The notes beneath the pieces are model-generated. The model saw nothing but the letters and a program-made list of their open reading frames with translations. It was not told where the DNA came from and did not search any database. The position numbers and the translations under genes are program-made. From Nostoc sp. MS1 (GTDB taxonomy: Bacteria; Cyanobacteriota; Cyanobacteriia; Cyanobacteriales; Nostocaceae), in the NCBI RefSeq assembly GCF_019976755.1, contig NZ_AP023441.1:4895501-4959500 (forward strand): a stretch of DNA of 64,000 nt. The letters run 5' to 3'. This document shows, piece after piece, positions 27,430 to 36,169 of the stretch. Position 1 is the stretch's first letter, and every line of letters begins with the position of its first letter.

Positions 27430-27897
27430 TTAACCAATATTCACTTTCACCACTTTATTTCTTTCCGACTCTGCTTTGGGCAAAGTAAGACGAAGAATAC
27501 CGTTTTTGTACTCAGCTTGTACCTTATCGTTTTGAATTAAAGTAGGTAATGGAATTACTCGTTGGAATTTACCATATCTAAACTCGGAACGAGTTATGCC
27601 ATTTTCTTCAGTCTTGGTTTCAGATTTGCGTTCCCCGCTAATCGAAATTGATTCTGGACTAGCTTCTACATGAATATCATTTGCATCTAAGCCAGGTACT
27701 TCCAGACGTACATGAACGGCATCTTCAGATTCTTCGAGTTCAGCCGCCGGGACAAATGTAAATCCCGTTCTTTCACCGCCATCTGTAGGCATTAATCTAT
27801 CAAATAGGCGGTTCATTTGCCGTTGCAAGGTATCAATTTCGCGGAATGGTTCTAAGCGTTCAATTTCCCGGAATGGTTCCCACCGCATAATTGCCAT
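27430..27897 (-). CDS. hspA: small heat-shock protein, Hsp20 family
   Basis: 155 residues. The alpha-crystallin domain occupies about 45-150: GFTFVPAAELEESEDAVHVRLEVPGLD, ISISGERKSE and the C-terminal half AEYKNGILRLTLPKAE, with the A-x-x-x-G-(V/I)-L signature intact. The N-terminus has a duplicated EPFREI motif. The start at 27897 is chosen because AGGTGA lies about 9 bases upstream and MAIMRWEPF is the usual beginning; an ATG at 27939 would add 14 residues. It is an ATP-independent chaperone holding unfolded proteins. No CIRCE element was seen upstream. Confidence 0.93.
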   Translation of the reverse strand: MAIMRWEPFREIERLEPFREIDTLQRQMNRLFDRLMPTDGGERTGFTFVPAAELEESEDAVHVRLEVPGLDANDIHVEASPESISISGERKSETKTEENGITRSEFRYGKFQRVIPLPTLIQNDKVQAEYKNGILRLTLPKAESERNKVVKVNIG

Positions 27898-28106
27898 AAT
27901 GTCACCTCGAAAATGCACTATTTGCTTATCAGAAGCCATTTAAGCTTTTTGAGGTATATTTTTGGATTGTTCTGAATTAACATTTAAAAAGCTTAATCTT
28001 TAGCTTCTTTACTATTAAGATTATATCAATAATAAACACTTGTAGGTTCGGTTTTATGAACAGGTGCGATCGCAATAACCGTACTCCTAAAATATTTACT
28101 CTAAAT

Positions 28107-29072
28107 CTATCTTTTAACTGATGATTTTTGCCGATTACAATACATAAATAAAAGCATAAATAGACTAGTACCTAGTAAATACTTAAGAGGTTCAGGAATC
28201 CTGGGATTAGGTGAGATAAATCCTTCAATAATCCCTGCAATAACTAACATTGGCACGATACCGAAAACTAACTGTACAGCTTGAGAACCGTAGAGTTTCA
28301 AGGCATCACCGCGCCGATATTCACCAGGAAATAAAATGGCTCTTGCTAATAACAACCCAGCCCCACCTGCAAAAAAGATAGCGGGTAATTCTAAAGCACC
28401 GTGGGGAAAAACGAACGCCCAAAAAGGATAAGCTAAGTTATTCTGCCCTACTAATGTAGCGATCGCACCTATAAGCAAGCCGTTAAAGACCATGAGATAG
28501 ACTGTAAATGCCCCGGCTGTGATTCCGCCAGCCACCGCACCAAAGGACACTTTGATATTGTTAATCATAATGCCGCTTGAAGCTAAAGGTTCAATCCCCA
28601 CGATTGACCCCATCCACAATTGATGCTCATCTCGTACTTTAGTAATTAACCGTTCTGGTACAATTAACGACATAAATGTCGGGTCTTGCCAAGCATACCA
28701 CCAAGCAATGACTAGCCCTAGAATAAACAAAGTTGTAGCTGTGGCAGTATACGCAAATGTTTGCTGTATCGCGGCTGGTAGCCCCCATCGGTAAAATTCA
28801 ACTACTGCTTGCCATTCCTGCCTTCTGGAACCTTGGTAAATTTGCGTATAGGCACGACTTGTTAAGGATTGTAAATTATGTATCAAAATATTACCGACTT
28901 GCTGCGTCTGGGCGCGTGCTAAATCTGCCGCTACTGAACGATATAAACTCGCTAACTCTCTAATTTCGGAGGCTTTGAGAGACTTGAGCCTCTTGGTTTC
29001 TACCTTTCTTAATAAAGCATCTAAACGCTGCCAATTTGCTTCGCGCCGTGCTACCCAACGTTGAATATTCAT
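28107..29072 (-). CDS. SpoIIM/DUF95-family membrane protein
   Basis: 321 residues. A soluble helical N-terminus (MNIQRWVARREANWQRLDAL, then LASLYRSVAADLARA) is followed by about five membrane helices, including TATTLFILGLVIAWWYAW and VYLMVFNGLLIGAIATLVG, and the conserved segment PHGALELPAIFFAGGAGLLL. This is the SpoIIM-like family found beside RDD and MoxR genes. Molecular role is not known outside sporulation. It is divergently transcribed from a membrane protein and an RDD protein. The ATG at 29072 is preferred over a TTG at 29093. Confidence 0.88.
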   Translation of the reverse strand: MNIQRWVARREANWQRLDALLRKVETKRLKSLKASEIRELASLYRSVAADLARAQTQQVGNILIHNLQSLTSRAYTQIYQGSRRQEWQAVVEFYRWGLPAAIQQTFAYTATATTLFILGLVIAWWYAWQDPTFMSLIVPERLITKVRDEHQLWMGSIVGIEPLASSGIMINNIKVSFGAVAGGITAGAFTVYLMVFNGLLIGAIATLVGQNNLAYPFWAFVFPHGALELPAIFFAGGAGLLLARAILFPGEYRRGDALKLYGSQAVQLVFGIVPMLVIAGIIEGFISPNPRIPEPLKYLLGTSLFMLLFMYCNRQKSSVKR

Positions 29073-29153
29073 AAATTTTGGGAATATTAGCAATTAACGT
29101 ACTTTAAGATAGCCTCAAAATCACACCAGTAATTTCAAGGAAATTTTGCATCT

Positions 29154-30008
29154 ATGGCTGGAAACTTTGGTTCGCCCAATCCTACACAACCTTTAAGTGT
29201 AGGCAATGTTGTCAGTGCAGGGCTACGCTTGTACCGTTCTCATCTTAAGGACTACTTTTTATTAGCCTTAAAAGCTTATGTCTGGGTACTTGTGCCGATT
29301 TATGGCTGGGCTAAGTTTTATGCCCTCAGTGCGCTAATTTCGCGCCTAGCCTTTGGTGATTTGGTCGATCAGCCTGAGAGCATCTCATCAGGGCAGCGTT
29401 TCGTTAACTCTCGATTATGGCAGTTTTTGTTGGTTTTGCTCTTATTATTTCTCATCGGTATTGGCATTGGCTTGGGTGTAATAATTTTTTCTGCCTTACT
29501 AGGAGCGTTATCTGCGGTACTTGTTGGGGGAGTAGGACAGCAAGGTAATCCTGCTACTTATCTTGTGTTTATTCTTATCGCTTTTGCACTTGGGATTGTA
29601 GCACTCTTAGGGATTTTATGGCTGGTGACACGTTTTTATCTGGTAGATTTACCCTTAGCTGTGGAGGAAGGTATAGAGGCTACTTCTGCTATTAGCCGTA
29701 GTTGGGAATTAACTCAAGGTCATGTTTGGCGAATACTGTTAATTACCTTCGTTGGTTTCTTGATTACACTTCCCATTCAAATCGTAGTGCAGATTATCAC
29801 ATCTATTTTACAAGCAATATTTTTACCTTTAATTCGGGATGGTAATACCATATTTGCTTTGCTTTACTTTGTCCTGGTTTTAGGTCTCAGTTTTGGCGCT
29901 GGAGCGTTGCTAATACCCTTCTGGCAAAGTATCAAAGCGGTAATTTATTATGATTTACGTAGTCGTCGTGAAGGTTTAGGCTTAAAGTTACGCGATCGCG
30001 AAGTTTAG
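29154..30008 (+). CDS. multi-pass membrane protein, family not identified
   Basis: 284 residues with about six predicted membrane helices (for example FLLVLLLLFLIGIGIGLGV, LVFILIAFALGIVALLGIL and FALLYFVLVLGLSFGAGALL). The N-terminus PLSVGNVVSAGLRLYRSHLK and the segment LAVEEGIEATSAISRSWEL resemble the glycerophosphodiester-phosphodiesterase-type membrane domain family common in bacteria (conserved A-x-S-R-S-W/F-x-L motif before a helix). It is followed, after a repeat-filled spacer, by an RDD gene on the same strand. Function unknown. Confidence 0.75.
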   Translation: MAGNFGSPNPTQPLSVGNVVSAGLRLYRSHLKDYFLLALKAYVWVLVPIYGWAKFYALSALISRLAFGDLVDQPESISSGQRFVNSRLWQFLLVLLLLFLIGIGIGLGVIIFSALLGALSAVLVGGVGQQGNPATYLVFILIAFALGIVALLGILWLVTRFYLVDLPLAVEEGIEATSAISRSWELTQGHVWRILLITFVGFLITLPIQIVVQIITSILQAIFLPLIRDGNTIFALLYFVLVLGLSFGAGALLIPFWQSIKAVIYYDLRSRREGLGLKLRDREV

Positions 30009-30125
30009 TTATTAGTCATTAGTCATTAGTCAACAGTCAACAGTCAACAGTAATTAATTATTCTCCTCTGCTCCCTCATCTCCCTCATCTCCCCCACTCC
30101 CTACTCCCTACTCCCCACTCCCCAT
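30009..30125 (+). repeat. heptamer and pyrimidine-tract repeats
   Basis: Copies of AGTCATT and AGTCAAC are followed by CTCCCTCATCTCCCTCATCT and CACTCCCTACTCCC. The tract fills the whole spacer up to the RDD gene, whose start codon has no ribosome-binding site in front of it. Confidence 0.85.
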
Positions 30126-30132
30126 TTTGTCT

Positions 30133-30924
30133 ATGCACCTGTTTAACCGAGTCAGATACCGTACACCTGAAAGTGTAGAGTTGGAATTTACCCTTGCGGG
30201 GATTGGAAATCGCGCCTGGGCTTTAATGATTGATTATCTGATTTTAGCTGTGACTTGGGTGGTGTTTTTTCTTGCCTGGGTATTTATTTCCGCACAGTTA
30301 GTAGATTGGTGGACGCAAACTTTTGGTTCGGCTGTAGGGCTTTGGCTAGTGGCGATCGCATTTATTATTAGCTTTGCGATGTACGCTGGTTACTTTGTCT
30401 TTTTTGAGACTTTATGGCAAGGACAAACCCCTGGTAAACGCTCAGTTAAAATTCGTGTAGTCCGAGATGATGGTAGACCAATTGGGATGCAGCAAGCGAC
30501 TTTACGCGCTCTATTGCGCCCTTTCGATGAGTTTTTGTTCCTCGGCGCTTTTTTAATTATGTTTACTCGTCCAGAAAAGCGCCTTGGTGATTTTGTCGCT
30601 GGTACGATTGTGATTCAAGCTGAAACCCCAGCCTCATCTAATTTGAGTATTTCTGAGGCTGCTAAATCACTTCATCAAGAGTTACTGCGAATAACCGATT
30701 TATCAATATTATTGCCGGATGACTTTGCTGTGATTCGTGAGTATTTACAACGACGTAGCACAATGACAGCTAAAGCCAGAAGTGCTTTATCTATCAAATT
30801 AGCCGAACAAGTTCAAGAAATTCTTCATTTAGAAAAAGTACCAACCACTAGTTCTGATGTCTTTCTAGAGGCTGTTTATCTTGCATATACCCTAGATTCC
30901 ACAGGTAAGTCAGGAGATGTATAG
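30133..30924 (+). CDS. RDD family membrane protein
   Basis: 263 residues from the ATG at 30133 (a TTG six bases earlier is possible). RTPESVELEFTLAGIGNRAWALMIDY contains the R-x-x-A-x-x-ID(Y) core that names the family (here N-R-A-W-A-L-M-I-D). Two to three membrane helices follow (LILAVTWVVFFLAWVF, LWLVAIAFIISFAMYAGYF) and then GQTPGKRSVKIRVV. The soluble C-terminal 100 residues are cyanobacterium-like and of unknown role. RDD proteins are thought to act in transport or stress tolerance. The SpoIIM / membrane / RDD grouping recalls MoxR-associated clusters although no MoxR ATPase is visible. Confidence 0.88.
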   Translation: MHLFNRVRYRTPESVELEFTLAGIGNRAWALMIDYLILAVTWVVFFLAWVFISAQLVDWWTQTFGSAVGLWLVAIAFIISFAMYAGYFVFFETLWQGQTPGKRSVKIRVVRDDGRPIGMQQATLRALLRPFDEFLFLGAFLIMFTRPEKRLGDFVAGTIVIQAETPASSNLSISEAAKSLHQELLRITDLSILLPDDFAVIREYLQRRSTMTAKARSALSIKLAEQVQEILHLEKVPTTSSDVFLEAVYLAYTLDSTGKSGDV

Positions 30925-30983
30925 TATTTTTTATTTATGACAGGATCAGCCTCACAAATAATAGCAATTCAAAATAGCAATTT

Positions 30984-31011
30984 GTAGAGACGCTGCACGC
31001 AACGTCTCTAC
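30984..31011. repeat. 28-base palindrome GTAGAGACG...CGTCTCTAC
   Basis: GTAGAGACGCTGCACG and CAACGTCTCTAC form a stem of nine perfect base pairs plus inner pairs. A related half, GTAGAGACGTTTTGTCG, occurs at about 48331. This short palindrome recurs in Nostoc-type spacers. Confidence 0.75.
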
Positions 31012-31139
31012 ATCATTATTGGGTGCAATTTCATAGAGAATTGGTATTTGGTATTACTAAATCCAAAGTTTGCGTGACTTTTTTGGGTTGCTCTAGGCTT
31101 AACCCAACCTACTTTTATAGTTTGAAAACACGCCTTATT

Positions 31140-31901
31140 TTAAGTATCACTCTCATACAAAATTTTTAAATGAGCAGGTAAATCTATTTCTTGAAACTGT
31201 TCCGCAGGAGTAGTAGGAAGTCCGCTTAATTCCGATAAATCTCTAATTTTTCTAGCTAATATTTCAATTAAACTTCCATTCTGAGTTAATTGAAATAAAT
31301 CTTCCTTTTCTAAAACAACTATAATTTTATTTGTTCTGGCATGAAAAATTATCTGGCGAAGTCTACAATCACTAACTGCTCTTTGTCTTGTACTATCTCG
31401 TTTAGGAAATCCTGATGCCCCATTTAATGTAATAAAAATACCAAGACCTGCACCTCTTAAATTATGCTCCATAATGCTGCATAATCGAGCAAATTGCTTA
31501 TCTGGTAAAGGTGAATTTGTAGCCTTTGCTTCAATTACTATATCTCTCTTTTCCCGGTCAAGATATAAAGTTTTACACATTACATCCCAGGACAGATCAT
31601 CTCCACTTACTAATAAATCATATTGAGGCCCTGCGGACTGGAAACTTTTGATAGTTTGGACACCTTTTAGTCCTTTAAATAATAAAAGTACAATCTGTTC
31701 CAAGAGTTTGCCTGCATCCTGGGTTTGTTTGCGTGTTGGCTTATCTAATTGTATATATATATTAAGTTCATCTAAATACTTGGAAAGTTGTGCATCTGCT
31801 TTATACAAATAAGAAGCTAATTTATTTAATGCTGGATTTCCTGACTCCAAGGACTTCATCGCATTAATAATGGATTCCACAAGATTGTCCTGGCTTTGCA
31901 T
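31140..31901 (-). CDS. PD-(D/E)XK nuclease-like protein of a three-gene cassette
   Basis: 253 residues, not matched to a named family. The central part reads like a PD-(D/E)XK nuclease: Glu68 in a helix (KLLEQIVLLLFKGL), Asp95 after a loop (GPQYDLLVSG), and Glu124-x-Lys126 at the end of a strand (RDIVIEAKATNS), followed by a helix with polar residues. AGLGIFITLNGASGF is similar to the strand after the core in Mrr/restriction-like nucleases. The N-terminal 60 residues are helical. It starts 7 bases after the preceding small gene. Most likely a DNA nuclease; phage or plasmid restriction is inferred from the context. Confidence 0.6.
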   Translation of the reverse strand: MQSQDNLVESIINAMKSLESGNPALNKLASYLYKADAQLSKYLDELNIYIQLDKPTRKQTQDAGKLLEQIVLLLFKGLKGVQTIKSFQSAGPQYDLLVSGDDLSWDVMCKTLYLDREKRDIVIEAKATNSPLPDKQFARLCSIMEHNLRGAGLGIFITLNGASGFPKRDSTRQRAVSDCRLRQIIFHARTNKIIVVLEKEDLFQLTQNGSLIEILARKIRDLSELSGLPTTPAEQFQEIDLPAHLKILYESDT

Positions 31902-31908
31902 GAATCAA

Positions 31909-32274
31909 TCAAACAAATTCAATTGGTTGTTTAGATATAGCCATAAGATCAAACGATAACTCATCATAAGTTTCCACAACGTTCTCACAATTGGGACAAG
32001 TCCAAGGTAGATCAGGAAAGCCTGTACCATAAGGTATTGCATCTATAGGTACATCTGGTTCACAATTATGATATATTAGCAGCTTCATCTCACAGATTCC
32101 TTTAGATTCCAGGTCTGCTAAGAGTGCTAGAGCATCAGAGTATTCTATACCTAATTGCACAGCAAGTTGATGCGGCATTACGTTGGTCGATGCCTTCATA
32201 AAATACTTGCTCAGTTCCGCTTTTTGATTTTCAGATAAGAAGCCCAAATGACTCTTGTGGATGAAGCTAGTCAT
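31909..32274 (-). CDS. small winged-helix and zinc-ribbon-like protein
   Basis: 121 residues from the ATG at 32274 with TAAGG just upstream. An N-terminal helix-turn-helix-like part (VMPHQLAVQLGIEYSDALALL, then LESKGI) is consistent with a winged helix. It is followed by YHNCEPD and WTCPNCENV; together the His/Cys pair and the CPNC knuckle could hold a zinc. No family was recognised. It begins 10 bases after the end of the 370-residue gene and ends 7 bases before the nuclease-like gene, so all three are surely one operon. It could be an adaptor or regulator of the nuclease. Confidence 0.55.
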   Translation of the reverse strand: MTSFIHKSHLGFLSENQKAELSKYFMKASTNVMPHQLAVQLGIEYSDALALLADLESKGICEMKLLIYHNCEPDVPIDAIPYGTGFPDLPWTCPNCENVVETYDELSFDLMAISKQPIEFV

Positions 32275-32284
32275 GACCTTAGCC

Positions 32285-33397
32285 TTAAAGTCCAAGTTCT
32301 CTCAGCAGAAATTCAAGAACGGACGTACTACCACCATAATACCCTGAATGGCACTTGAGATGCTGAAGAGAATCTTGTGTTGTAGAGTGAGGTTTTAGTC
32401 CAAAATAGCAGTGTGCTTTAATAAGACGCTTGAGTTTAACTTTTTTTAACTGGTCTATCTCCATTTCAGCCTGAGATAATTCCTGATCTAGTTGAAACTC
32501 ATAAGATTTAGTACCCCATTCTTTAATCAAAGTTAATAAAATAGCGTCTTCAGCATCATGAATTTTTTCTGGATCACCTACTAAACCAAGTTTATCTAAA
32601 ACCGAATTAGCTAATTTCTCTGAAAGAGCTTGTAATCCTTCAACATCAATTTCCTTAACTCCTGCGCTATGAGCATTGATAGCTAGTCCAGATGCTTCTG
32701 CTCTAATACGTAAATGTCGCCATTTATATGGGAAATGATTAAGATATTTATCCCACATCTCATGCAAAACAAGCTTATGAAGATTGGGAGAACTCCATTG
32801 TGCTTGGCAATGTTGAGCCAATTCGTCAAAAAAACCAGGAATATGATGCCAGAAAGGAAATTGAGAGGGTTCTATCCGTTCACTTGTTGTTGAACTAAAG
32901 GTAAATCCATTCCAAGATAAAGCTACATAATCTTGTGCTAACTCAGCAATAACAGACCAGCGAATATAACGCTCATCCGTTTGACCAGCATCTCCCGATC
33001 CTCGACGCACATAATCAACAATTCTTCGAGTTCTGATATACCATTTTTTATTAGGTTGAGTCGGTTCTTGAATTGGCCCATACCAACCTTCATTACCAAA
33101 TTCTTGTAATAAAGATGCAGCAGAATTTAGTTTTGGTGTACCAGTGCAAGCACCTATTTTCAAGCTTAACCATGTTCTCGACTGTTTCACATATGCTAAT
33201 AATATTTCATCTGAAGTAAGCTTACCTGCTTCAAGTGCATTGACTATATTTAATGCTAATTCACCTTTTTTAGCTCTACTTGCTCCAGATGAAATAAGTT
33301 GGAGGGTTTCAACAGTAAACTCATTACTAGATAAAAACTTATCACAAAATTCCCTACCCGGAGAAAACCCTTGATCAACAAAAGCGTTAATACTCAT
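32285..33397 (-). CDS. hypothetical protein, first gene of the nuclease cassette
   Basis: 370 residues, unrecognised. It begins MSINAFVDQGFSPGREFCDK. A mostly helical N-terminal 75 residues precede a segment with basic and aromatic residues (KWYIRTRRIVDYVRRGSG) and a long C-terminal half that includes a heptad-like stretch (ELSQAEMEIDQLKKVKLKRL) and a glycine/tyrosine-rich end (CHSGYYGGSTSVLEFLL). No ATPase, methylase or signal peptide motif can be seen. Its position as the first gene of a three-gene operon ending with a nuclease-like protein suggests a sensor or target-recognition role, which is a guess. Base composition is as AT-rich as its surroundings. Confidence 0.6.
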   Translation of the reverse strand: MSINAFVDQGFSPGREFCDKFLSSNEFTVETLQLISSGASRAKKGELALNIVNALEAGKLTSDEILLAYVKQSRTWLSLKIGACTGTPKLNSAASLLQEFGNEGWYGPIQEPTQPNKKWYIRTRRIVDYVRRGSGDAGQTDERYIRWSVIAELAQDYVALSWNGFTFSSTTSERIEPSQFPFWHHIPGFFDELAQHCQAQWSSPNLHKLVLHEMWDKYLNHFPYKWRHLRIRAEASGLAINAHSAGVKEIDVEGLQALSEKLANSVLDKLGLVGDPEKIHDAEDAILLTLIKEWGTKSYEFQLDQELSQAEMEIDQLKKVKLKRLIKAHCYFGLKPHSTTQDSLQHLKCHSGYYGGSTSVLEFLLRELGL

Positions 33398-33490
33398 AAA
33401 CTATTGCTTAAAATATTGTGTCTATGCACTTGAAAGGTCGTTAAAAGAAGAGCATAGCAAAAAGTATATACGCCTAAGCAATTAATAGTA

Positions 33491-33511
33491 GGGCAGGTAA
33501 AATACCCGCCC
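33491..33511. repeat. short extragenic hairpin downstream of alaS
   Basis: GGGCAGGTAAAATACCCGCCC can fold into a nine-pair stem with one G-U pair. It could help terminate alaS, but no T run follows on the minus strand, and the same GTAGGGCAGG text is typical of dispersed cyanobacterial repeats. Confidence 0.5.
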
Positions 33512-33526
33512 CTCAAAAAACAAAAC

Positions 33527-36169
33527 TTAAGACAAAGCAGAGTTTAACTCGCTCTGTGCTTGTTCCAAAGCTTCTGATAACTTACTAGCATCGCGTCCCC
33601 CAGCTTGGGCGAGGTTTGGTCTACCGCCACCGCCACCGCCGCAGATTTTGGCGATCGCACCAATAAATTTACCCGCCTGTAAGCCTTTCTTGTTGACTTC
33701 TGGGCTAAAAGCTGCCACTAAGCTCACTTTGTCAGCTTCGGGAACGGAACCTAGCACCACCGCACCATTACCGATTTTCTGTAATAGGCGTTCGGCTGCA
33801 CTTTTCAAGGATTCGGGGTCAACGCCTTCTAACTGGGCGACTATAATTTTATGGTCGCCTACAGTTGCGGCTGTTTGCAGTAAGCTGTCGGATTTAGCGA
33901 TCGCCAGTTGTGATTTCAGATTCTCCAGTTGCTTCTCGGCTGTTCGCAGTTCGTTTTGCAGTGTGGTGATTCTTTCGGGTAGTTCTTCTGGTTTGACTTT
34001 AAAGCGATCGCTTAAATCTTTAACTACTTTATCCCTTACATTTAGGTAATCCAACACAGCCGGGCCGGAAACCGCTTCAATGCGTCGCACACCAGATGCA
34101 ACGCCAGCCTCAGAAATAATCTTGAATACGCCAATTTCCGCCGTATTGCTAACGTGTGTACCACCGCACAGTTCCATCGACACACCAGGGAAATCGATTA
34201 CCCGCACTTCATCACCATATTTCTCCCCAAACATGGCTACAGCGCCCCTAGCTTTAGCCTCAGCTAAGGGTAATATTTCGATTTTCGCAGAGTGGGCTTC
34301 CGCAATCCAGGTGTTAATTTGTTCTTCGACTTGTTGAATTTCCTCTGCTGTCAAAGCGCGGGGACAGTTAAAGTCAAAGCGCAATCTGTCGAAGGAAACC
34401 AAAGAACCAGCTTGAGATATTCCCTCATCAACGAATTTCTTCAACGCTGCTTGTAATAGGTGAGTGGCGGTGTGGTTAGCTTGGGCGCGACGACGACAAG
34501 AATGATCAATTTGGGCGGTGACATTATCGCCTACCCGCAGAGTTCCCCGTTCGATGCGTCCGAAGTGAACAAAGAAATCCGATTCCTTCTTCACATCTTC
34601 CACCCGCACGACAATACCATCGCCGGAGATATAACCGCGATCGCCTATTTGTCCGCCAGATTCAGCATAAAATGGCGTTTTGTCAAGGACAACTTGGACA
34701 TCTGTTCCCGCTTCGGCTTCTTCTTGGGAAACACCACCTACTAACAAAACTTCCACCTTCGCCGTCGCCGCAGGTTGGCTATAACCTATAAACTCGGTGG
34801 CTTGGATGTGTTCGGCGAGTTTGTCGAGGGAACCTTGTACAGTTAAGTCAATGGTTTCGTGGGCTGCTTTGGCGCGTTCCACCTGCTTTTGCATCTCGAC
34901 ATTAAAGCCGTCTTCATCAACAGTTAGGTGATTTTCCTCAGCGATTTCTTGAGTGAGTTCTAGGGGAAAACCAAAAGTATCGTAAAGGGTGAAAGCACTC
35001 TCACCACTAATTACAGTTTGCCCTTGCTTCTTCACCTGTTCGATAATTTCCGCTAGGAGTTTTTCACCCCTATCAAGGGTTTTGAGGAAGTTGGCTTCTT
35101 CCCGTGCGAGTTCCGCCTTGATTGAGGCTTCCCGTTGGCGGACGTTGGGGTATGCTGACTCGGAAAGAGCGATCGCCGTTTCCGCAACCTGGGTGATAAA
35201 CTCCCCAGTAATCCCAATCAAGCGTCCATGACGCACCACCCGCCGAATTAATCGCCGCAGCACGTAACCCCGTCCCACATTTGAGGCGCGGATTTCATCA
35301 GCAATCATGTGAACTACAGAACGCACATGATCACCGATAACCTTTAGGGAAACTTTGGTATTCTCGTCGCTGCTGTGGTAATCAATCCCAGCAATTTTTG
35401 CTGCTGTTTCGATAATCGGGAAAATTAGGTCTGTTTCGTAATTATTCGGCACTTTTTGGAGAATTTGGGTAATTCTCTCCAAGCCCATTCCTGTATCAAT
35501 GTTTTTGTTTTGCAGTGGTGTCAAATTACCCGACGCATCGCGGTTGTACTGCATGAATACCAAGTTATAGAACTCGATAAACCGGGTATCGTCTTCTAAA
35601 TCTATATTCTCATCACCCCGTTCTGGGTGAAAATCATAATAAATTTCCGAACAAGGGCCACAGGGGCCAGTGGGGCCAGATACCCAAAAGTTATCATCTG
35701 CACCCATGCGCTTGATTCTCGCTTCCGTGACACCAATTTGATCGCGCCAAATAGCGTAAGCTTCATCATCTTCCTCAAAGACGCTGACTACTAAGCGTTC
35801 CTTGGGTAAGCCAAAAACTTCGGTGGAGATTTCCCAACCCCAGGCGATCGCTTGTTCTTTAAAATAATCACCAAAGCTGAAGTTACCCAGCATTTCAAAG
35901 AACGTTTGGTGGCGTTTGGTGCGTCCGACATTTTCGATATCGTTGGTACGAATACACTTTTGTGAAGTTGTCGCCCGTTTAAATTCTGGTGTGCGCTGCC
36001 CCAGGAAGATTGGCTTAAATGGTAGCATCCCCGCGATCGTCAGCAGCACGGTTGGATCTTCTGGCACGAGGGACGCACTTGGTAAAATCTGGTGTCCCCT
36101 TTGAGCGTAGAAGTTGAGGAATCGAGAACGAATTTCGTTACCGCTTAGGTGCTGGGGGTTTGAAGACAT
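33527..36169 (-). CDS. alaS: alanyl-tRNA synthetase
   Basis: 880 residues, full length. It charges tRNA-Ala with alanine. The class II aminoacylation core is at the N-terminus (NEIRSRFLNFYAQRGHQILPS, FKPIFLGQRTP, ATTSQKCIRTNDIENVG, TFFEMLGNFSFGDYF). The editing domain carries the zinc-binding HTATHLL motif and the later C-x-x-x-H (MELCGGTHV). The C-Ala domain ends in ICGGGGGGRPNLAQAGG, which is diagnostic. Ordinary chromosomal housekeeping gene; no partner genes overlap it. Confidence 0.97.
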   Translation of the reverse strand: MSSNPQHLSGNEIRSRFLNFYAQRGHQILPSASLVPEDPTVLLTIAGMLPFKPIFLGQRTPEFKRATTSQKCIRTNDIENVGRTKRHQTFFEMLGNFSFGDYFKEQAIAWGWEISTEVFGLPKERLVVSVFEEDDEAYAIWRDQIGVTEARIKRMGADDNFWVSGPTGPCGPCSEIYYDFHPERGDENIDLEDDTRFIEFYNLVFMQYNRDASGNLTPLQNKNIDTGMGLERITQILQKVPNNYETDLIFPIIETAAKIAGIDYHSSDENTKVSLKVIGDHVRSVVHMIADEIRASNVGRGYVLRRLIRRVVRHGRLIGITGEFITQVAETAIALSESAYPNVRQREASIKAELAREEANFLKTLDRGEKLLAEIIEQVKKQGQTVISGESAFTLYDTFGFPLELTQEIAEENHLTVDEDGFNVEMQKQVERAKAAHETIDLTVQGSLDKLAEHIQATEFIGYSQPAATAKVEVLLVGGVSQEEAEAGTDVQVVLDKTPFYAESGGQIGDRGYISGDGIVVRVEDVKKESDFFVHFGRIERGTLRVGDNVTAQIDHSCRRRAQANHTATHLLQAALKKFVDEGISQAGSLVSFDRLRFDFNCPRALTAEEIQQVEEQINTWIAEAHSAKIEILPLAEAKARGAVAMFGEKYGDEVRVIDFPGVSMELCGGTHVSNTAEIGVFKIISEAGVASGVRRIEAVSGPAVLDYLNVRDKVVKDLSDRFKVKPEELPERITTLQNELRTAEKQLENLKSQLAIAKSDSLLQTAATVGDHKIIVAQLEGVDPESLKSAAERLLQKIGNGAVVLGSVPEADKVSLVAAFSPEVNKKGLQAGKFIGAIAKICGGGGGGRPNLAQAGGRDASKLSEALEQAQSELNSALS

